Below are positions 17,117 through 26,449 of a stretch of 64,000 bases of DNA, piece after piece. A model generated the notes under the pieces. That model was not told where the DNA came from. It did not search any database and worked only from the letters and a program-made list of their open reading frames with translations. Position 1 is the stretch's first letter. Each line of letters begins with the position of its first letter. The position numbers were made by a program, and so were the translations under genes. Source of the DNA: an uncultured Gammaproteobacteria bacterium (lineage in GTDB: Bacteria > Pseudomonadota > Gammaproteobacteria > GCA-002705445 > GCA-002716945). Location of the stretch: positions 304,694 through 368,693 of the forward strand of contig CAJQLO010000001.1 of NCBI GenBank assembly GCA_905479195.1. The letters run 5' to 3'.

Positions 17117-18001
17117 ATGTTTAAAGGAAGTATGGTGGCTATTGCTACACCAATGAATGAAGATGGTTCTTTAGATCATGAGTCTTTAGAGAGACTTATT
17201 GAGTTTCACATTGAAAATAAGACAGACGTTATAGTTTCTGTTGGTACCACAGGTGAATCTGCTACTTTAAATTTTAAAGAACACTCGGAAGTTATTAAAG
17301 CAACATTATCAGCTGTGAACAAAAGAATACCGGTAATTGCGGGTTCTGGTGCTAATTCTACTAGCGAAGCCATAGAGCTCACTCAAAGGTCAAAAGAGCT
17401 TGGAGCTGATGGATGCTTGCTAGTAACCCCATACTATAATAAACCTACGCAGAATGGCTTGTATGAGCACTATAAAATGATTGCTGATAAGGTTAATATT
17501 CCACAAATTTTATATAATGTACCTGGCAGAACATCTGTCGACATGCTTCCAGATACAGTCCATAAGTTATCTAGCCATCCAAATATTATTGCCATAAAAG
17601 AGGCTTCTGGAAACCTAGAAAGATCAAAAGAGCTTCTTGAAAAATGTGCTGATAACATATCCATATTTACTGGCGATGATAAAACATCTGTTAGAGACCT
17701 TTTGCTAGGTTTTAAGGGCAATATTTCTGTAACTGCGAATGTAGCGCCACTAAGTATGCATGAAATGTGTAAATTTGCCATGGAAGGTAATATTGAGGAA
17801 GCAAATAAGATTAACTCTGAGCTAGATATATTACATGATAATCTTTTTACTGAGTCTAACCCTATACCTGTTAAATGGGCTCTTCATAGAATGGGTTTAA
17901 TTAAAAAAGGCATAAGGCTGCCATTAACATGGCTGGACAGTAAATATGAAAATATTCTAGAAGAATCTCTGTATAATGCTGGTATAATATCTAAAAGTTA
18001 A
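17117..18001 (+). CDS. dapA: 4-hydroxy-tetrahydrodipicolinate synthase
   Basis: 294 residues, near the E. coli length. Catalytic residues are all seen: GTTGES (43-48), Tyr133 in YNVPGRTS, Arg138 and the Schiff-base Lys161 in AIKEASGN. DapA condenses pyruvate with aspartate semialdehyde in lysine and diaminopimelate synthesis. It is followed 3 nt later by bamC, the classical gammaproteobacterial dapA-bamC pair. AGGAG lies 7-11 nt before the ATG. Confidence 0.97.
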   Translation: MFKGSMVAIATPMNEDGSLDHESLERLIEFHIENKTDVIVSVGTTGESATLNFKEHSEVIKATLSAVNKRIPVIAGSGANSTSEAIELTQRSKELGADGCLLVTPYYNKPTQNGLYEHYKMIADKVNIPQILYNVPGRTSVDMLPDTVHKLSSHPNIIAIKEASGNLERSKELLEKCADNISIFTGDDKTSVRDLLLGFKGNISVTANVAPLSMHEMCKFAMEGNIEEANKINSELDILHDNLFTESNPIPVKWALHRMGLIKKGIRLPLTWLDSKYENILEESLYNAGIISKS

Positions 18002-18004
18002 ATA

Positions 18005-19096
18005 ATGAAATTAAAACTATTACCCATAATAATACTTCCTTTGCTTGTTTTTAGCGGATGTTCTCCAATAATTGAATATATAGATAATCTAACATCTCCA
18101 GAGAGAAAAGATTTGGTGGTGTACAAACAAAGTAAATCTTATGATGACACGCAATTTGATTTGATAATTCCACCAGATTTAATTAACCCAAGCCAGAAAG
18201 ATGCTCTAGAGATACCGGGCTATAGTAATGAAGGGATAGAAATTTTTACGGTAGATACTAAACTAGAGGGAATAAGCATTCTAAGGTCAGGTAGGGATTC
18301 ATTTCTCAGTGTAAAGACAACTGATAAAGAATATGTTTGGAAGAAGCTTTCTGATTTTTGGCTGGCTGAAGGTTTTCGTTTATCCAAGAAGAATTATACG
18401 CTAGGAACAATGCAGACTGGTTTCTTAGAAAATTTAAGCGAAGCTCAATTAGGCACTATGCAAAGAATTGTTGGCAGATATGTACCTCTCCTTGTAGCTC
18501 CTGAAACACGGGATAGTTATAGTACTAGAGTTTTGCTAAAAGATGATTCCTTGGATATTTTGATTACGCATTACGGCAAAGAGTATATGTCAGATGGAGA
18601 TACAGAATTTAGGTGGCAGAATAGGGCTAGAGACCCAGAATTTGAAAGCGAAATGATAGCAAGGTTATATATATATCTTGGAGGAGAAGAGGCTAAATCA
18701 AAAGGTTATTCAGTTGTTCAGTCAACAGGTATTAGAAGCAAGGCAAGCATGAGTATAGACGAAAACGGGTTTCATACATTATATATTAATGACATTTATG
18801 CAAGAGTTTGGCCAGCAGTCATAAAATCTCTAGAGGTTTATGGTATTAATATTTTATCTACTAAAGAAGAAGATGGTCTAATTAAAGTATCTGTTCAAGA
18901 GAGTGAGGCTAGTAGCTCATCAATGCTAGATTATCTAGCTTTTTGGAAATCTTCAGAAGATATTGATTCATTCAACATAGTACTGATCACTAAACAAGAA
19001 GGAACAGTGATTGAAATTCAAAACGATATGTTTGCGAATATTACTAATACTGCAACGGAAGAAGTAATCCGGGCACTTTATGCAGATTTAAGATAG
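18005..19096 (+). CDS. bamC: Outer-membrane assembly lipoprotein BamC
   Basis: 363 residues. A lipoprotein signal peptide ends with LVFSGC, so Cys19 is the lipidated residue. The N-terminal unstructured part contains DTQFDLIIPPDLINPSQKD, the segment that contacts BamD in this family, followed by two helix-grip domains. It belongs to the BAM complex that inserts beta-barrel proteins. Linked to dapA with 3 nt between; ends flush against the convergent folE2. Confidence 0.92.
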   Translation: MKLKLLPIIILPLLVFSGCSPIIEYIDNLTSPERKDLVVYKQSKSYDDTQFDLIIPPDLINPSQKDALEIPGYSNEGIEIFTVDTKLEGISILRSGRDSFLSVKTTDKEYVWKKLSDFWLAEGFRLSKKNYTLGTMQTGFLENLSEAQLGTMQRIVGRYVPLLVAPETRDSYSTRVLLKDDSLDILITHYGKEYMSDGDTEFRWQNRARDPEFESEMIARLYIYLGGEEAKSKGYSVVQSTGIRSKASMSIDENGFHTLYINDIYARVWPAVIKSLEVYGINILSTKEEDGLIKVSVQESEASSSSMLDYLAFWKSSEDIDSFNIVLITKQEGTVIEIQNDMFANITNTATEEVIRALYADLR

Positions 19097-19915
19097 TTAG
19101 TCTTTTATTTGGTGAATTTGAGCATACGCTGAATGATTATGAATAGATTCAAAATTTTCAGACTCGACAGTGTATTCGCTAACTCTATCGTCATTAGTGA
19201 AATGACCTGCAATATCTCTAACCATGTCTTCAACAAACTTAGGATTATCATAAGCTAATTCAGTTACATGTTTTTCATCGGGCCTCTTCAGTAATGCATA
19301 TAATTCAGAAGATGCCTCTTTCTCTACTATATCTATGATTTCTTCAATCCAGATAAAATCTTTTATACTTACAGTAACCGTTACATGTGATCGCTGATTA
19401 TGAGCTCCATATGCTGATATTTTTTTTGAGCAAGGACATAGGCTAGTTACAGGAACCAATACTTTTACCTTTAAGTTAGATACTCCTTTTTCAATCTCAC
19501 CAATAAAAGTAACAGTATAGTCTAGTAAACTTTTAACTTTAGAAGCTGGAGCAGTTTTATTTATAAAATAAGGAAATCTCATCTCAACATGACCAGATTC
19601 TGCCTCTAAGAGAACTAGCATTTCTGTTATCATTGTTTTAAACGTATCTACAGTTATATGGTCTTCATGGTTGTTAAGTATATGTACAAACCTAGACATA
19701 TGAGTGCCTTTTAAATTATGAGGTAAGTTTACATACATATTAAAATTTGCAACTGTTGTTTGTTCTTTTCCTGATCTCTGCTTAATAACCATTGGATGAA
19801 GAATATCTTTTATACCAACTTTATTAATTGGTAAATTTCTTGTATCTTCAAGACCTTGAGTATCAGGTAAGCTTGATTTATTTAATTCTTTGATAGATTT
19901 TTTATTAGTAGACAT
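19097..19915 (-). CDS. folE2: GTP cyclohydrolase FolE2 (type IB)
   Basis: 272 residues. The tunnelling-fold family markers are [17 protein letters not shown] with the metal/catalytic cysteine, GAHNQRSHV and the closing [10 protein letters not shown]. FolE2 makes dihydroneopterin triphosphate, feeding folate and queuosine, and unlike FolE it does not depend on zinc alone. The queD gene upstream ends 3 nt before its start and uses that product, so the two form one unit behind dxs. No type-IA folE is seen in the window. Confidence 0.93.
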   Translation of the reverse strand: MSTNKKSIKELNKSSLPDTQGLEDTRNLPINKVGIKDILHPMVIKQRSGKEQTTVANFNMYVNLPHNLKGTHMSRFVHILNNHEDHITVDTFKTMITEMLVLLEAESGHVEMRFPYFINKTAPASKVKSLLDYTVTFIGEIEKGVSNLKVKVLVPVTSLCPCSKKISAYGAHNQRSHVTVTVSIKDFIWIEEIIDIVEKEASSELYALLKRPDEKHVTELAYDNPKFVEDMVRDIAGHFTNDDRVSEYTVESENFESIHNHSAYAQIHQIKD

Positions 19916-19918
19916 TAT

Positions 19919-20287
19919 TTATCCTGTAAAAGTTACTGCTGATTTCTCTGTTTCCCAAAGCTTAATTGATTGAACCTCTATTTGTTTATCATTCATTATT
20001 GCAGATAATTCTTTATGAATATACTGAGCAATATTTTCAGCCGTTGGGTTTATTTCTTTAAATGGTTTCAAATCATTCAGAAAACGATGATCTAACTGAT
20101 CAACTACACTTTTTGTCATGTTTCTAATTTCCTTGAAATCTATTACCATTCCGATATTATCTAGTTTATTTCCACAAACTTCAACTTCAACTTTCCAATT
20201 ATGTCCATGCATTCTTTTACAGGCCCCTTCATGGCCATTCAGTACATGTGCAGATGAAAATTCAACAAATGTGGTTAGGGTGTAAAT
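19919..20287 (-). CDS. queD: 6-carboxy-tetrahydropterin synthase, apparent AUU start
   Basis: The frame beginning at the first ATG (20212) lacks the N-terminal zinc histidine. Reading further upstream the frame is open and encodes family sequence: YTLTTFVEFSSAHVLNGHE, then CKRMHGHNW. The motif CxxxHGH marks QueD proper, not PTPS-III. There is no ATG, GTG or TTG in frame here at the right place; an ATT at 20287 lies 8 nt after GGAG and gives a 122-residue protein starting at the expected point. QueD converts dihydroneopterin triphosphate to 6-carboxy-tetrahydropterin for queuosine. It sits 17 nt after dxs and 3 nt before folE2. Confidence 0.88.
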   Translation of the reverse strand: MYTLTTFVEFSSAHVLNGHEGACKRMHGHNWKVEVEVCGNKLDNIGMVIDFKEIRNMTKSVVDQLDHRFLNDLKPFKEINPTAENIAQYIHKELSAIMNDKQIEVQSIKLWETEKSAVTFTG

Positions 20288-20299
20288 ATCTATTTCTCC
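20285..20299 (-). promoter_or_regulatory. Shine-Dalgarno and ATT start of queD
   Basis: On the minus strand GGAG (20299-20296) is followed after 8 nt by ATT (20287-20285). No better start exists in frame between the dxs stop and the conserved SSAH region. A GTT sits eight codons later but would lose conserved residues. Confidence 0.6.
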
Positions 20300-20304
20300 A
20301 GTTT

Positions 20305-22188
20305 TTATTTTTTACTGCTTATTTTTACCATGTTATGTACATGGGCATTAGTAGCTTTTTCTATACCAAGTTCATCAAGACCTAATTCTGATAATATTTC
20401 ATCTTGGCTTCCATGAGGTATCATTTTATCTGGAACACCTATATTTACCAGGTTATTTTTTAATAAATGTTTAGTCATAACTTCATTAACAGCAGTTCCA
20501 GCACCGCCTAGCGTAACATTATCTTCTACTGTAAATATATAATCATGAGTATTACAAATATCTATGATCATATTTTCATCTATAGGTTTAACAAATCTCA
20601 TATCAACCAGAGTTCCACCATTTTTCTTGACTACTTTTTTAACAGTATTCAATAACGTTCCAAATACAAGATAGGCTATTTTGCTTCCTTTCTCAATTAT
20701 TCTAGCTTTTCCAATCTCTATAGTTGTATGGTCTAAGCTGATATCTTCGCCTTGACTGTACCCTCTTGGATATCTAACCGCAGCCAATCCTTTATGCTTT
20801 TGACCAGTTGATAACATTTTCCACATCTCTAATTCATCTGATGGAGTCATAAGAACTATTTTAGGAAGTATTCTTAGGAAGGAAATATCATATATACCTT
20901 GATGAGTTTCTCCGTCAGCTCCAACTATGCCAGCCCTATCAATTGCTAATAAAACATCAAGATCTTGTACAACAATATCATGTATCAATTGGTCATAAGC
21001 TCTTTGAAGAAAAGTTGAGTATATTGCTATAATAGGTTTCAAGCCCCCACAAGACATTCCTCCGGCTAACGTTATCGCATGTTGTTCCGCAATCCCCACA
21101 TCAAAATATCTTTCTGGATATTTTTTCTCAAAATTAACAAGTCCAGAACCTTCCCTCATTGCAGGTGTAATTACTACAAGTCTACTATCTATGTTTGCAG
21201 CTTGATCTATCCACCTACTAAAAATCTCTGTATATGTTAGTTTATTATTAATTTTTTTTATTTTTGGCTTACCGGTTTTGATATCAAATGGCGTTACTCC
21301 ATGATATGAAATTGGATTTTGTTCAGCTAACTTATATCCCTTCCCTTTTTTTGTAATCACATGAAGAATCCTAGGACCAGATTGATCTTTTAAATTTTCT
21401 AATACATCAATTAACCCATTAACATCATGACCATCTGTCGGCCCATAATATTTAAATCCTAGTTCTTCAAATAATAAACCCGGAGTTATTAGGCCTTTTG
21501 CCTGATTTTCTACTTTTTTTGCTATTTCTTCTATTGTTTTAACTTTACTCAAAACTTTTTTACCACTCTCCTTAAAGGATGAAAATGTTTTCCCAGTTAA
21601 TATTTTAGTGAGGTATTTATGAACTGCTCCAACATTTGGAGAAATAGACATTTCATTATCATTTAGTATCACTAATATATTGGATTTAATGCCACCAGCA
21701 TGACCAAGTGCTTCAAACGCCATACCTGCGGTCAAACCTCCATCTCCAATTATTGCGACAATTTTATTATTTTTATTATTTAGTTTTGAAGCAATTTCAT
21801 ATCCTATTGCTGCACTAATAGAGGTACTTGAATGGCCAGCACCAAAAGAATCATATTCGCTTTCATCTCTTTTCAGAAACCCTGATATACCATTTTTTTT
21901 TCTAAGAGAAGGCATTAATTTTTTTCTCCCAGTTAATATTTTATGTGGATAGCATTGATGCCCAATATCCCATACTAAAATATCTCTCGGTGTATCATAC
22001 ACATAATGAAGAGCTATCGTAATATCTACTGTTCCAAGTCCAGCAGCTAAATGCCCACCAGTTTGAGAAACTGATTTAATAATAAATGCCCTCAGTTCTT
22101 CTGATAGGGATGATATTTCATTTTTAGTAAGACCTTTTAAATCAGCTGGACTATCAACTATATCTAATATTTTATAATTTTCGCTCAC
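20305..22188 (-). CDS. dxs: 1-deoxy-D-xylulose-5-phosphate synthase
   Basis: 627 residues, standard length. Thiamine-diphosphate binding is shown by DIGHQCYPHKIL and the GDGGLTAGMAFEALGHAG segment; the pyrimidine domain has FDVGIAEQHAITLAGG and DRAGIVGADGETHQG. Dxs makes DXP from pyruvate and glyceraldehyde-3-phosphate for isoprenoids, thiamine and PLP. xseB ends on its first base. The usual ispA between xseB and dxs is missing. Confidence 0.97.
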   Translation of the reverse strand: MSENYKILDIVDSPADLKGLTKNEISSLSEELRAFIIKSVSQTGGHLAAGLGTVDITIALHYVYDTPRDILVWDIGHQCYPHKILTGRKKLMPSLRKKNGISGFLKRDESEYDSFGAGHSSTSISAAIGYEIASKLNNKNNKIVAIIGDGGLTAGMAFEALGHAGGIKSNILVILNDNEMSISPNVGAVHKYLTKILTGKTFSSFKESGKKVLSKVKTIEEIAKKVENQAKGLITPGLLFEELGFKYYGPTDGHDVNGLIDVLENLKDQSGPRILHVITKKGKGYKLAEQNPISYHGVTPFDIKTGKPKIKKINNKLTYTEIFSRWIDQAANIDSRLVVITPAMREGSGLVNFEKKYPERYFDVGIAEQHAITLAGGMSCGGLKPIIAIYSTFLQRAYDQLIHDIVVQDLDVLLAIDRAGIVGADGETHQGIYDISFLRILPKIVLMTPSDELEMWKMLSTGQKHKGLAAVRYPRGYSQGEDISLDHTTIEIGKARIIEKGSKIAYLVFGTLLNTVKKVVKKNGGTLVDMRFVKPIDENMIIDICNTHDYIFTVEDNVTLGGAGTAVNEVMTKHLLKNNLVNIGVPDKMIPHGSQDEILSELGLDELGIEKATNAHVHNMVKISSKK

Positions 22189-22400
22189 TATTTTTCTATA
22201 TCATCCGTAACTTGTTTAATTTTTTGTTCAGCTTCCTCTAATGCTTTTTGACATTTTTTGGATAATTCAACGCCTAGTTTATATTTTTCAATAATCTCTT
22301 CTAGGTTAAGTTCTTTTGACTCAATCTCTTCTAAGATTAATTGCATTGACTTTAAATCTTTTTCAAATGTAGATAAATTACTTTTTAATTTTTTATTCAT
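22188..22400 (-). CDS. xseB: Exodeoxyribonuclease VII small subunit
   Basis: 70 residues, the typical size. The family helix pair is clear: STFEKDLKSMQLILEEIESK, then LNLEEIIEKYKLGVELSKKC and LEEAEQKI. XseB binds XseA in the ExoVII single-strand nuclease. Shares one base with dxs, so coupled. The normal gammaproteobacterial order xseB-ispA-dxs is kept except for the loss of ispA. Confidence 0.93.
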   Translation of the reverse strand: MNKKLKSNLSTFEKDLKSMQLILEEIESKELNLEEIIEKYKLGVELSKKCQKALEEAEQKIKQVTDDIEK

Positions 22401-22412
22401 AGCTATATAATA

Positions 22413-23660
22413 CTATTTTTTTGTAATCTTTACATTCTTTACAAAATTATTACTCACTTCAACCATTTCATATATGAGGCCATCTTTCTCAAATACAACA
22501 CCTTTTGACGGAATATTTTCTAAGCACTCTAATATATAACCATTCACTGTTTTTGCTATATTTTCAGATAGTTTCCATCCTAAGATTTTATTAAGCTCTC
22601 TAATTTGAATACCTCCTTCTACAAGATATGTATTATTTTTGATTTTAATAATCCCCTTATATTTGTCTTCATCTCTATATTCTCCTACAATCTCTTCAAG
22701 AATATCATCCAATGTGACTACTCCTTTTACATCTCCATACTCATCTATAACAAATCCAATCCTTTTCCTTTCCTTCTTAAATTCTATGAGCTGGCTTGTT
22801 AGAGATGTGTCTTCTGGAATAAAGTAAGGGGCATTAATATTACTTATAATTTTTTCTTTTGTGATACCTCCGCTTATTAGCATTTGAATTACTTTTCTTT
22901 TATGAAGAAAGCCTAAAAGCTTGTTAAACTCATTTCTATATATTGGAATTCTTGAATATTTACAATTTAAAATTTCATCAGATATTTTTTCAAGAGCATC
23001 ATTAATATCAACGGCTACTAATATGCTTCTTGGTATCATTGCATCTTCAATTTTAACTTTTTCTAAATCGAGCATATTTACTATCATGTCTTCATGACTT
23101 TTTGGTATTCTCTTGCTTGACTCTTTTACAATCAACTTTATTTCATCTTTAGTTAATAATTCCTGATTAACATTTTCAGGCTTTATCCCAAATATTCGCA
23201 ACAGGATTTTTGCAATTAAATTGATAACAAGCACTATTGGGCTAAATAACTTCATTAAAGGGTAAACTATCCATGATACTGGATATGCAATTTTATCTGG
23301 GTAAAGAGCAGCAAATGTTTTCGGTGTTACTTCTGCAAAAATTAATATTACAATGGTTAGCATTATAACAGATATGGCAACGCCTGCTTCTCCATACAAC
23401 TGAATTGCTATTAAAGTACTTATGGCAGATGCTAAAATATTAACAAAATTATTCATTAGTAAAATTAAACCTAATGTTTTGTCGGGATTAGCAACTAAGA
23501 AATGAACTCTAGCCGCAGACTTATCACCTGTTTTAAATTTATGTTTTAACTTATATCTATTAACACTCATTAAAGATGTTTCAGCTCCAGAAAAAAATGC
23601 AGAAAGCAAAAGTAATATAAAAAGAATTATAAATAGATTTTCAATTGTAATATTAGTCAT
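22413..23660 (-). CDS. CNNM/CBS-domain HlyC/CorC-family protein (CorB/YfjD-like)
   Basis: 415 residues, same length class as E. coli YfjD (CorB). The N-terminal CNNM/DUF21 membrane domain has four helices (about 7-27, 60-85, 90-112, 125-150). A CBS pair follows (MIPRSILVAVDI through LDDILEEIVGEYRDE), then the C-terminal CorC_HlyC domain. These proteins are tied to magnesium/cobalt efflux or tolerance. In operon with the YpjD-like gene 24 nt upstream, the known ypjD-yfjD pairing. Confidence 0.9.
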   Translation of the reverse strand: MTNITIENLFIILFILLLLSAFFSGAETSLMSVNRYKLKHKFKTGDKSAARVHFLVANPDKTLGLILLMNNFVNILASAISTLIAIQLYGEAGVAISVIMLTIVILIFAEVTPKTFAALYPDKIAYPVSWIVYPLMKLFSPIVLVINLIAKILLRIFGIKPENVNQELLTKDEIKLIVKESSKRIPKSHEDMIVNMLDLEKVKIEDAMIPRSILVAVDINDALEKISDEILNCKYSRIPIYRNEFNKLLGFLHKRKVIQMLISGGITKEKIISNINAPYFIPEDTSLTSQLIEFKKERKRIGFVIDEYGDVKGVVTLDDILEEIVGEYRDEDKYKGIIKIKNNTYLVEGGIQIRELNKILGWKLSENIAKTVNGYILECLENIPSKGVVFEKDGLIYEMVEVSNNFVKNVKITKK

Positions 23661-23684
23661 AATAGATTGGTTAAATTATATACG

Positions 23685-24470
23685 TTAATAAATCTCAAAA
23701 AATAGTTTAGTCCCAAGATAAGCTATAAGCAAAAAAGACATACCAGTTAAAGTAAAGCTTGTTGCCTTCCTTCCTCGAACGCCTTTGGAAAATCTGCTGT
23801 ATATTAGGTATGAATATGTTATCCATGCAATTACTGAAAATAATATCTTTTCTAGTAAACCTGGATGTTTATCCATGGAAACAAACGGAGCTCCACTTAG
23901 CAATGATAATGTAAGCAAAATAAATCCAAAAATAATTAAATCAAACATTACTTTCTCCATTTTCTCTATTGAGGGTAATATTGTAAGAAATAATGAGTCT
24001 GCCACATCTTTAAGCTTCTTTTCTTGATAGCGCAGTAATATTGCCTGAATGGCTCCTAGAGCAAGAAAACCATAAGAAGCTATAGAAACTACTATATGTA
24101 TTCTTAAGCCTGGGTCTATGAATCCTAGGTTGGTGTTATCGTGATATACCATAGATACTAAGATTGCAACAGCAGTTAGAGGCAATAAGACTAAGCCAAG
24201 ATGTTTAATTGGCTTTGTAAACATGAATAGAAAAAATAGATAGTTAACTATAAGAAATGTTATCTCTAGTGATGTGATAAAATTAAATTTTTGATAAACA
24301 TTGCTAACAAGAGAGTAGCCATAAATGCTGAATAAAAGTAGACTTAGGAAGAAAATAACATCAAAAGATATTTTTTTATAAAAATTATATTCTTCTTCAA
24401 TTAGCACATATTTAATGCTTAGAGTTGATAATATATAACCAATTATAGTTAATGTGCCTAATAGTTCCAT
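23685..24470 (-). CDS. YpjD-like cytochrome c assembly family (CcsA-type) inner-membrane protein
   Basis: 261 residues with eight membrane helices; the RIHIVVSIASYGFLALGAIQ segment and the SGAPF loop are typical of the CcsA/ResC-related YpjD group. In E. coli ypjD lies between yfjD and ffh, next to rpsP, and the same order is seen here except that ffh is absent. YpjD (CorE) is linked with cobalt/magnesium handling rather than haem delivery. There is no WWD haem motif that I can see. Confidence 0.85.
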   Translation of the reverse strand: MELLGTLTIIGYILSTLSIKYVLIEEEYNFYKKISFDVIFFLSLLLFSIYGYSLVSNVYQKFNFITSLEITFLIVNYLFFLFMFTKPIKHLGLVLLPLTAVAILVSMVYHDNTNLGFIDPGLRIHIVVSIASYGFLALGAIQAILLRYQEKKLKDVADSLFLTILPSIEKMEKVMFDLIIFGFILLTLSLLSGAPFVSMDKHPGLLEKILFSVIAWITYSYLIYSRFSKGVRGRKATSFTLTGMSFLLIAYLGTKLFFEIY

Positions 24471-24655
24471 TTTATTACAGTTTGAACAATATATTATATT
24501 AGCCTATATCTAGGAATTAGATAGCTATTAAATATCTTTATAACGAGATTAACTCCCGATTTCTATGATGATAGCAAATTTAATACATAAAAATACCTAG
24601 ATATCTGATTATTACAAGATTTCCAATAAAATAACTAACTAGTTGCAATAAGTAG

Positions 24656-24664
24656 TGATATAAT
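24656..24664 (+). promoter_or_regulatory. Extended -10 promoter of the rpsP operon
   Basis: TGATATAAT, a TGn extended -10, lies 35 nt before the rpsP ATG; the start point would be near 24671. The -35 region is weak, as often with extended -10 promoters. AAGGAG at 24681-24686 is the ribosome binding site. It lies in the 229-nt gap after ypjD, where ffh usually sits; I see nothing else in that gap. Confidence 0.6.
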
Positions 24665-24699
24665 TTGGCTGTTTCTAATGAAGGAGATATTTAAAGATT

Positions 24700-25209
24700 A
24701 TGGTTAGAATTAGATTATCAAGAGGCGGAGCCAAGAAAAGACCTTATTATCACATAGTGGTAATGGATCAAAGAGATAAACGTGATGGTAGAAGCCTAGA
24801 AAGAATTGGTAGCTATGACCCTGCACTCGAAACCCAAGACAGGATTAAGATTGATATCGAAAGACTAGATTATTGGGTGTCAAAGGGAGCCCAAATTAGT
24901 GATCGCGTAAAATATCTTAAAAAATATTCATTAAATCCTGAAAATATCAAAACACGTGAAAAAATTAAATCTGCGCAGTTAGAAAAAATTAAACAAAAAA
25001 GATTATCTAAAAAAGAAGCAGAAGCTGAACCAGTAGTTGAAGCAAAAGTAGAAGCTGAAGTAAAAGCAGAAGCTGAACCAGTAGTTGAAGCAAAAGTAGA
25101 AGCTGAAGTAAAAGCAGAAGCTGAACCAGTAGTTGAAGCAAAAGTAGAAGCTGAAGTAAAAGCAGAAGCTGAGGCAGAAACTAAACCGGCTGAAAACACA
25201 GAAAAGTAA
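24700..25209 (+). CDS. rpsP: Ribosomal protein S16 with long acidic repeat tail
   Basis: 169 residues, twice the usual ~82. The S16 core is normal through residue ~85: MVRIRLSRGGAKKRPYYHIV, RDKRDGRSLERIGSYDP, DRIKIDIERLDYWVSKGAQ. After a lysine-rich linker comes a Glu/Ala/Lys/Val tail with three copies of EAEPVVEAKVEAEVKA (108-155) and then EAEAETKPAENTEK. The tail is likely a flexible or helical acidic extension with no effect on the core fold. First gene of rpsP-rimM-trmD-rplS. Confidence 0.96.
   Translation: MVRIRLSRGGAKKRPYYHIVVMDQRDKRDGRSLERIGSYDPALETQDRIKIDIERLDYWVSKGAQISDRVKYLKKYSLNPENIKTREKIKSAQLEKIKQKRLSKKEAEAEPVVEAKVEAEVKAEAEPVVEAKVEAEVKAEAEPVVEAKVEAEVKAEAEAETKPAENTEK
25021..25164 (+). 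repeat. Three identical 48-bp tandem repeats inside rpsP
   Basis: Units at 25021-25068, 25069-25116 and 25117-25164 read identically by eye (16 codons each). Identity at synonymous positions points to recent copy-number change by slippage or unequal exchange. A partial unit follows (gaagctgagg). Confidence 0.95.
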
Positions 25210-25215
25210 ATCTAA

Positions 25216-25719
25216 ATGTCATATGACAATCACATTATTGTCGGCAAGATACTCACTACACATGGCATAAAAGGGTGGCTTGCGATAGGATCCTTCACAT
25301 CTAATCCTGAAGACATATTCAAGTATAACCTTAAAGTAGTAATAGATAATAAGTTTAAACAGCTAGCGGTAACTGAGTATAATCTCATGCCAAAAAAAAT
25401 CATAATGAAATTAGAAGATATAGATTCCATTGAATCATGTAAGGAATATATGAATCTCGATTTGTATACACTTACAGATGAATTGCCAGAAGTAGAGAGT
25501 AATGAGTATTATTGGCATGATTTAATAGGATGCAGCGTATTTAATGAGAATAATATTTTATTGGGAGTTGCTGACAGCTTATTTACTAGTGGGGATACTG
25601 ATATACTTGTTGTGAAGAATGATAGTTCACAAAAAGAAACTCTAATACCTTTTTTAAAATCTAATATAGTTAGAGTTATAGACGGTAAAATTACTGTCAG
25701 GTGGAAGAGTGAAATTTAA
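25216..25719 (+). CDS. rimM: Ribosome maturation factor RimM
   Basis: 167 residues. N-terminal RimM domain opens with IIVGKILTTHGIKGWLAIGSF; the PRC-barrel half contains YYWHDLIGCSVF and LIPFLKSNIVRV. RimM binds S19 and helps 16S head-domain maturation. Begins 6 nt after rpsP and its last 11 nt overlap trmD, the common order. Confidence 0.93.
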   Translation: MSYDNHIIVGKILTTHGIKGWLAIGSFTSNPEDIFKYNLKVVIDNKFKQLAVTEYNLMPKKIIMKLEDIDSIESCKEYMNLDLYTLTDELPEVESNEYYWHDLIGCSVFNENNILLGVADSLFTSGDTDILVVKNDSSQKETLIPFLKSNIVRVIDGKITVRWKSEI

Positions 25720-26449
25720 TATTCTTACAATATTTCCAGAATTAATTACTACGTTTTCTAAAACAGGATTCATCAAAAGAACTATCTCGGAAAATATTAT
25801 TGATATGAATATTGTTGATATTAGGGAATATTCTGACAATATCCATAAAAGAGTTGATGACAAAACATATGGGGGTGGACCTGGTATGGTGTTGCAATAT
25901 CCGCCTATCAAAAGTGCGATTTATAACCTCAAAGATAGAGGTCATGTAATATATCTCTCGCCGCAAGGCCAAACATTAACACAAGAAAAACTTAGCTCTC
26001 TGTCTAGCTTTAATCAGATTACCTTTCTATGTGGTAGATATGAAGGCATAGACCAAAGAGTTTTAGATGAATTAGTAGATGAAGAAATATCTCTTGGCGA
26101 TTATGTGATATCAGGTGGTGAGACTGGATGTATGGCTATAATTGAAGGAATTACTAGATTAATACCTGGTGCAATAGATGACCTTGAATCAGTTAAACAA
26201 GACTCCTTCCAAAATGGCATTTTAGACCACCCACATTATACAAGACCTGACGATATAGATGGCAAAAAGGTACCGGAAGTACTATCTAGTGGCGACCATG
26301 GAAGAATAGCAAAGTGGAGAAAGAAGCAAGCATTGGGAGTCACATGGATAAAGAGACCTGAATTGTTAAAAAACGTGAAACTTTCAAAAGAAGATGATAA
26401 ACTCCTCAAAGAATATATAGCTGAGTTTAAAGAAAATGAGCATAAATAA
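25709..26449 (+). CDS. trmD: tRNA (guanine-37-N1)-methyltransferase
   Basis: 246 residues; begins with GTG at 25709 after an AGGTGG site (25699-25704). The SPOUT trefoil knot is marked by LSPQGQ (83-88), GRYEGID (109-115) and GDYVISGGE (130-138); GGGPGM (55-60) is another invariant. TrmD makes m1G37 and prevents +1 frameshifting. Overlaps rimM by 11 nt and rplS by 14 nt. Confidence 0.96.
   Translation: MKFNILTIFPELITTFSKTGFIKRTISENIIDMNIVDIREYSDNIHKRVDDKTYGGGPGMVLQYPPIKSAIYNLKDRGHVIYLSPQGQTLTQEKLSSLSSFNQITFLCGRYEGIDQRVLDELVDEEISLGDYVISGGETGCMAIIEGITRLIPGAIDDLESVKQDSFQNGILDHPHYTRPDDIDGKKVPEVLSSGDHGRIAKWRKKQALGVTWIKRPELLKNVKLSKEDDKLLKEYIAEFKENEHK

Noticed and set aside
25021..25164. CRISPR-like repeat array
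   Set aside because: Repeats are directly adjacent with no spacers and keep the rpsP reading frame.
24870..25199. Antisense frame rich in Ala/Ser/Thr repeats
   Set aside because: It is the complement of the rpsP repeat tail, low-complexity and without a ribosome site.
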